Below, in pieces: positions 25,088 to 27,948 of a stretch of DNA of 27,948 bases. A program made the translations under genes and the position numbers. Every line of letters begins with the position of its first letter. The stretch's first letter is position 1. The stretch spans positions 1 to 27,948 of the forward strand of contig CAZAQL010000022.1 of NCBI GenBank assembly GCA_964487295.1, written 5' to 3'. A model generated the notes under the pieces. It made no database searches. It was given only the letters and a program-made list of their open reading frames with translations, and was not told the DNA's origin. The stretch is from JAPEKQ01 sp964487295 (GTDB lineage: Bacteria; Joyebacterota; Joyebacteria; Joyebacterales; Joyebacteraceae).

Positions 25088-25444
25088 ATGACGAAAGCGG
25101 ACCTTGTCGATCGCGTTGCCAGCAAGACCGGACTGACGAAACGGGATGTTGCCGTTGTCGTCGAGGCGCTCCTGGAGTCCATCAAGGAAGCCCTGGCGGA
25201 CCATCGCCACATCGAGATCCGCGAGTTCGGGACCTTCAAGGTGAAGCAGCGCAAGGCCAGCATGAAGTACAACCCGAGGGACCGTTCGCAGAAGGTCGTC
25301 GTGCCCGCGAAGATGGTCCCGGTGTTCAAGCCGAGCAAGTTCCTGAAGGAGAAGGTGAACTGGTCCGAGGAGCGAACGAGTGAAGCTCCCGAAGGGGGCC
25401 TGAAGGCCCCGGAATCGGCCATCGGCGACAAGCCGATGGCGTAA
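25088..25444 (+). CDS. hup: HU family DNA-binding protein
   Basis: A 118-residue nucleoid protein. Residues 1-90 are a complete HU/IHF fold: TKADLVDRVASKTGLTKRDV, then EIREFGTFKVKQRKA, the DNA-intercalating arm with YNPRDRSQKVVVPAK and VPVFKPSKFLKEKV. The usual arm motif NPRTG is NPRDR. A 28-residue acidic/Pro-rich C-terminal tail follows, longer than in E. coli HU. ATG 25088 is used; GGAGG at 25074-25078 is nine bases upstream, while the in-frame TTG at 25079 would overlap the ribosome-binding site. It is expressed from the strong promoter at 24733. Confidence 0.94.
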   Translation: MTKADLVDRVASKTGLTKRDVAVVVEALLESIKEALADHRHIEIREFGTFKVKQRKASMKYNPRDRSQKVVVPAKMVPVFKPSKFLKEKVNWSEERTSEAPEGGLKAPESAIGDKPMA

Positions 25445-25453
25445 AGGAGGAAC

Positions 25454-25549
25454 ATGCCGAGTCTCAAGAAGAAACGCCGCAAGAAGATGGCGAAGCACAA
25501 GCTCAAGAAGCGACGCAGGAAGGACCGTCACAAGAAGCGTGTGCGCTAG
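25454..25549 (+). CDS. AURKAIP1/COX24-domain small basic protein (bS22/mS38-like)
   Basis: A 31-residue, extremely basic peptide starting MPSLKKKRRKKMAKHK and ending RRRKDRHKKRVR. The K-K-R-R-K-K-M-x-K-H-K pattern followed by K(K/R)RRK.RH matches the AURKAIP1/COX24 family, the bacterial relatives of mitochondrial small-subunit protein mS38; these are found on the 30S subunit. The ATG has AAAGGAGG just upstream and lies nine bases after the HU stop, so it is co-transcribed with HU. It is short enough to be missed by gene callers. Confidence 0.85.
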   Translation: MPSLKKKRRKKMAKHKLKKRRRKDRHKKRVR

Positions 25550-25582
25550 ATCCACCAACGGTCGAGACCGTCTGGAGGTTCT

Positions 25583-25984
25583 ATGACTGGCAAGAAGCAT
25601 GGCAGCTGGGAGGGGCGGGAGCGCAGGCAATCCGCGCGGGTGAGCGCGCAGGTTGCGCTGCAGTTCGCCGGTCTTGATGAATCGATCCCCGGCGAGTCCC
25701 TGACGACCGAGAGCATCAACGTCGGCGCGGAAGGAGTCTACTGCCAGGTCGGTCACTTCATCGCACCGCTGACGAAGCTCCAGCTGACGATGGTCCTGCC
25801 CATCAAGGACAAGAAGGGCCAGGCGAAGAACGAGGTCGTGAAGACCGACGCGGTCGTGGTCCGCTGTCAGCCTGCCGGCACGGAGTCCGGCGGGTACCGT
25901 ATCGCGTGCTTCTTCACCGGGCTCGAGCCGGATACGCGTGACACGCTGCAGGCCTACGTGAGACAGCACGTCGGATCGGACTAG
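25583..25984 (+). CDS. PilZ-domain protein
   Basis: A 133-residue protein with a PilZ beta-barrel pattern. The N-terminal c-di-GMP motif RRxxxR is present as RRQSAR (14-19). The second motif, normally (D/N)xSxxG, reads NVGAEG (46-51), with Gly in place of Ser, so ligand affinity is uncertain. The strands continue through GVYCQV, TKLQLTMVLP and VVRCQP to GYRIACFFTGLEP. PilZ proteins act as c-di-GMP receptors controlling polysaccharide, motility or envelope functions; a link to the nearby glycan operon is possible but unproven. GGAGG precedes the ATG. It is the last + strand gene before a bidirectional terminator. Confidence 0.85.
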   Translation: MTGKKHGSWEGRERRQSARVSAQVALQFAGLDESIPGESLTTESINVGAEGVYCQVGHFIAPLTKLQLTMVLPIKDKKGQAKNEVVKTDAVVVRCQPAGTESGGYRIACFFTGLEPDTRDTLQAYVRQHVGSD

Positions 25985-26023
25985 GATCGGGGTCCTGTAG
26001 CGACACGTGCCACGCACTTTGAG

Positions 26024-26060
26024 AGAGAGGCCCGACGCTCACGCGCCGGGCCTCTCTTGT
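26024..26060. terminator. Bidirectional intrinsic terminator between convergent genes
   Basis: AGAGAGGCCCG (26024-26034) pairs perfectly over 11 bp with CGGGCCTCTCT (26047-26057) around a 12-base loop. TGTTCG follows on the + strand and an A/T-rich CAAAGTGCG on the other. It lies between the PilZ gene (+) and the outer-membrane protein gene (-) and can serve both. Confidence 0.8.
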
Positions 26061-26117
26061 TCGCTGTGCGCAGCCGACGCGGTCGCTGGTCGCCGTCCGC
26101 GCCGGATCTCGTGAGGC

Positions 26118-27497
26118 TCAGAACCTGTAGGCCGCCTCGATGACCAGCGCCGTCTCGTCGACCGCCTCGTCGTAGTCATACTCGTCGGCGGATCGCTCGT
26201 AGGCCGCAGTGAGCCAGGCAACGTCGATGGCGAGAACGGTATCGATGAGGATGCCGGCCCCGACGGTCCAGTACGCTCTGTCGGCGTCGACCGAGAGCCC
26301 CCGATACGCGATCGGATGGCTCATGTAACCCGCGCGGACCCTGATGGGCATCTCGGGCACGGTCAGCTCAACGCCGGCCCTCAGGTCGTGCACGGCGTCG
26401 TAGGCGTCACGCCTCTCCGACTGATCTCCAAGATAGACACGCCCCTCGTACTCCATCTCGGACCAGTTCGTGTAGTGGTAGTCGCACCCCACCATCAGAA
26501 GATCGAAGGGGGTCCAGCTCGCGCCGGCTCCGAATGTGAAGGGGAGCGTCAGCTCGTCCTCGAAACTCGTGACCGTCGTCTCGTCGTCCTCGACGTCACC
26601 GGCGGTCGCCTGGCGCTCGCGCTCCGTGCCGGAGAACGTCAGGGTCGTCGGGAACTGCACCGTCAGACCCGCGGCGAGGTCCTCGCTGACATAGAACAGC
26701 CCGCCCATCTTCACGCTGAGCCCGGTCACGTCCGCCTCGCTGTCGACCTGCAGCGTGTACGTCTCGTAGTCCTCGGAAGCGTCGAACTCGTCGCGGGCGG
26801 TGTAGAGGAACGCGCGTTCGTAGCTGCCGCCGACGATGCTCAACGCGGCGCCGAGAGAGACGTTCTCCGATGCGTCGAAGGCCACGGCGACGGTGCCCGC
26901 GTACATGTCCCCGCTGCTCAGCAGGTCCTCGGTCTGTCTCCAGACCGCCGTCTGCGCCTCGCCGGCCGACGGCTCATACCAGGTCAGCGAATCGTCGTAC
27001 GTCGCGAGGAAGTCATCGTCCAGTCCGTAGACCCGCTCCAGTCCGAGGCCCACCACGAGCGATCCGCGGAACGTCGGGAACGGGTAGGCGAACCGAAGCG
27101 CGGAGAGGCTCGTGCTCGTGATCTCCGTGTCATACTCGCCCCCGAGAGCGTCTCCCTGCATCCGCTGTCCCTCGAAGAGGAACCCGCCCGAGACCTCTAT
27201 TCGCCGGAGCCGCGCGAGCGCGGCCGGGTTGGTGAGCATCGCCGACCCGTCGTCGGCCGTCGCGAGCGCCACGCCGCCCATGCCGCTGGCGAAGCGGAAG
27301 CCGCCCACCAGGATGGCAGGCAGTAGGGCGAAGTCTCCGAAGATGGAAAGCTGAAAAAGGTACTCCAGGTAGCAGTTGGCGCCGGCGATGCCGAGACAGA
27401 TCAGGATCAGCGCCAGCGGTGAGAGTGCAGTAACGACGTTCACCACGGCGGCGGCGAATGTCTGTACTTGTTCATCGAAATTACTTACTTTTGTCAT
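26118..27497 (-). CDS. Outer-membrane beta-barrel protein (OmpP1/FadL/PorV-like) with atypical N-terminus
   Basis: 459 residues. From about residue 66 it looks like a FadL/PorV-type barrel: GFRFASGMGGVALATADDGSAMLTNPAALARL, followed by many alternating amphipathic strands, an acidic extracellular loop region and a terminal YRF-COOH suited to the BAM machinery. The first 65 residues are unusual: a polar start (MTKVSNFDEQVQTF) and two hydrophobic stretches (14-40, 52-65) instead of one simple signal peptide. No ribosome-binding site precedes the ATG, and base composition falls just there. The 5' part may be foreign or chimeric. The role is probably uptake of hydrophobic compounds or a structural porin; the substrate is unknown. 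Confidence 0.75.
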   Translation of the reverse strand: MTKVSNFDEQVQTFAAAVVNVVTALSPLALILICLGIAGANCYLEYLFQLSIFGDFALLPAILVGGFRFASGMGGVALATADDGSAMLTNPAALARLRRIEVSGGFLFEGQRMQGDALGGEYDTEITSTSLSALRFAYPFPTFRGSLVVGLGLERVYGLDDDFLATYDDSLTWYEPSAGEAQTAVWRQTEDLLSSGDMYAGTVAVAFDASENVSLGAALSIVGGSYERAFLYTARDEFDASEDYETYTLQVDSEADVTGLSVKMGGLFYVSEDLAAGLTVQFPTTLTFSGTERERQATAGDVEDDETTVTSFEDELTLPFTFGAGASWTPFDLLMVGCDYHYTNWSEMEYEGRVYLGDQSERRDAYDAVHDLRAGVELTVPEMPIRVRAGYMSHPIAYRGLSVDADRAYWTVGAGILIDTVLAIDVAWLTAAYERSADEYDYDEAVDETALVIEAAYRF

Positions 27498-27527
27498 GTT
27501 ACATTAAAGTTTTAGTGTGATACAATA

Positions 27528-27571
27528 CCGGCAGGGTAGGAGGTCCAACTACTTACCCTTGCCGGTTTTTT
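27528..27571. terminator. Hairpin with T6 tract, probably bidirectional
   Basis: CCGGCAGGGTA (27528-27538) pairs with TACCC-T-TGCCGG (27554-27565, one bulged T), followed on the + strand by TTTTTT (27566-27571). On the minus strand the stem overlaps the stop codon of the small ribbon-helix-helix gene and is followed by TATTGTAT, so it can end that transcript. No + strand gene that it could serve is visible. Confidence 0.7.
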
Positions 27572-27704
27572 CGTCTTCGGGCTTATCCTTGCCAAATACC
27601 AGGTCGTGGAGGTATTGCTTCAAGGTCTTACCCTTTTTGGCCGCGTCGACTTTGGCTTTGTGGTGCGTTTCCCGGTCAATGCGAATGTTTCTATCATCTG
27701 CCAT
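27549..27704 (-). CDS. Small ribbon-helix-helix (CopG/Arc-like) protein
   Basis: A 51-residue protein reading RNIRIDRETHHKAKVDAAKK, then GKTLKQYLHDLVFGK and a charged tail. A short beta strand with alternating residues (NIRIDRE), a helix, a GKT turn and a second helix (LKQYLHDLV) is the ribbon-helix-helix DNA-binding pattern typical of plasmid and antitoxin-type regulators. The start may be the ATG at 27704 (weak GGAA upstream) or the ATG at 27713, three codons earlier. Its base composition is far lower in GC than the rest of the window. No partner toxin is visible up to the right edge. The inverted repeats at 27851 and 27925, upstream of it, are candidate operators. Confidence 0.7.
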   Translation of the reverse strand: MADDRNIRIDRETHHKAKVDAAKKGKTLKQYLHDLVFGKDKPEDEKTGKGK

Positions 27705-27814
27705 TGTTTCCATAGTACTAATTTTCTGCTAATATATGCAATGCGTTCTAAAATCGCAAATAGTGCAGCTAACTTTTTCGGGAAAGATTGCAAAAGGGTA
27801 GGGGAGACGGGGCG

Positions 27815-27848
27815 GAGACCTACTCCCGCGCCAGGTACCACTCGAACA
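27815..27848. repeat. 34-bp direct repeat, copy A
   Basis: Begins GAGACCTACTCC and ends CCACTCGAACA. It matches copy B (27888-27921) except for about five positions in the middle. The copies are 73 bases apart, and each is followed within a few bases by a perfect inverted repeat of different sequence. Confidence 0.75.
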
Positions 27849-27850
27849 AA

Positions 27851-27871
27851 CGTTGGCCAAAATGGCCAACG
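27851..27871. repeat. Perfect 9-bp inverted repeat after copy A
   Basis: CGTTGGCCA, three bases (AAA), TGGCCAACG, followed by TTTTA. It could be a regulator-binding site or a small terminator on the + strand. Confidence 0.7.
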
Positions 27872-27887
27872 TTTTACCGCCGAGTCC

Positions 27888-27921
27888 GAGACCTACTCCA
27901 GCTCCAGGTAGCACTCGAACA
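27888..27921. repeat. 34-bp direct repeat, copy B
   Basis: Begins GAGACCTACTCC and ends GCACTCGAACA. It pairs with copy A at 27815. A shorter related piece (CTCCAGGTAGCA) occurs at 27363-27374 inside the 5' part of the barrel gene, which may be coincidence or a decayed third copy. Confidence 0.75.
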
Positions 27922-27924
27922 GAA

Positions 27925-27947
27925 CCATGTTCGTAATACGAACATGG
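27925..27947. repeat. Perfect 10-bp inverted repeat at the right edge
   Basis: CCATGTTCGT, three bases (AAT), ACGAACATGG. The GTTCGT-N3-ACGAAC core resembles operators of HTH (Xre-type) regulators. It lies at the window edge, so the gene it may control is probably just outside. Confidence 0.7.
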
Positions 27948-27948
27948 A

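Noticed and set aside
26316..27326. A 336-codon + strand frame opposite the outer-membrane barrel gene
   Set aside because: The minus-strand protein has a clear barrel pattern and terminal Phe; the + strand translation is rich in Arg, Glu and Val with no family features.
27729..27914. Minus-strand frames carrying PGAGVGL in both copies of the 34-bp repeat
   Set aside because: The two copies fall in different frames relative to each other (73-base spacing), so a repeated protein motif is not supported.

Overview
The window is GC-rich (one 60-base sample at 19561-19620 is about 73% GC by hand count) and almost all genes lie on the + strand with tight spacing, ATGA overlaps and mixed ATG/GTG/TTG starts. 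The best guess is an uncultured Gram-negative bacterium of the FCB side of the tree (candidate phyla such as Eisenbacteria, Krumholzibacteriota or Latescibacterota). Clues are a secreted beta-propeller with a YPNP-type C-terminal sorting/FlgD-like domain, an outer-membrane barrel ending in Phe, and an HU gene followed by a 31-residue AURKAIP1/COX24-type ribosomal protein gene. The phylum is inferred, not proven.

Region 1 (1-16455) is a surface-polysaccharide operon. It contains an alkaline-phosphatase-superfamily enzyme (5' end outside the window), a flippase, a YfhO-type membrane protein, a dolichyl-phosphate-mannose-synthase-like GT2, a GT2 fused to an initiating sugar-phosphate transferase, a secreted propeller protein, a soluble CapD-like nucleotide-sugar dehydratase, a DegT aminotransferase, a FemAB-like acyltransferase, a GT87-like mannosyltransferase, a GT4 and a final GT2. 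Together they can make and modify an amino sugar, prime the lipid carrier, extend the chain and flip it. The operon ends in a degenerate 5 x 19-bp tandem repeat and two hairpins.

Region 2 (about 16817-23764) is a bacterial microcompartment (BMC) operon. A terminator/promoter pair separates it from region 1, and it starts with a heavily structured leader containing three 24-bp repeats. It encodes a PduL phosphotransacylase, two hexameric shell proteins, three pentameric vertex proteins, a PduP-type CoA-acylating aldehyde dehydrogenase, a PduS-like flavin/Fe-S protein, a PduT-like BMC-T with the pore cysteine, and a class II aldolase with a C-terminal encapsulation-peptide-like helix. The predicted chemistry is: sugar phosphate (fuculose-1-P or rhamnulose-1-P type) to an aldehyde such as lactaldehyde, to acyl-CoA, to acyl phosphate. 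No alcohol dehydrogenase or diol dehydratase is present. The PduS/BMC-T pair may therefore be how the lumen disposes of electrons, an unusual pairing with an aldolase-type compartment.

Region 3 (23821-25984) is ordinary: SppA protease, HU (strong sigma70-like promoter, long leader), a tiny basic ribosomal protein and a PilZ protein. A bidirectional terminator follows, then a convergent outer-membrane barrel gene (26118-27497, minus). Region 4 (about 27340-27948) falls abruptly to about 33-35% GC. It carries a small ribbon-helix-helix gene, a terminator and two copies of a 34-bp repeat, each followed by a different perfect inverted repeat. It looks like a mobile-element edge or an assembly junction. 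No tRNA, rRNA, CRISPR array or insertion sequence was recognised.
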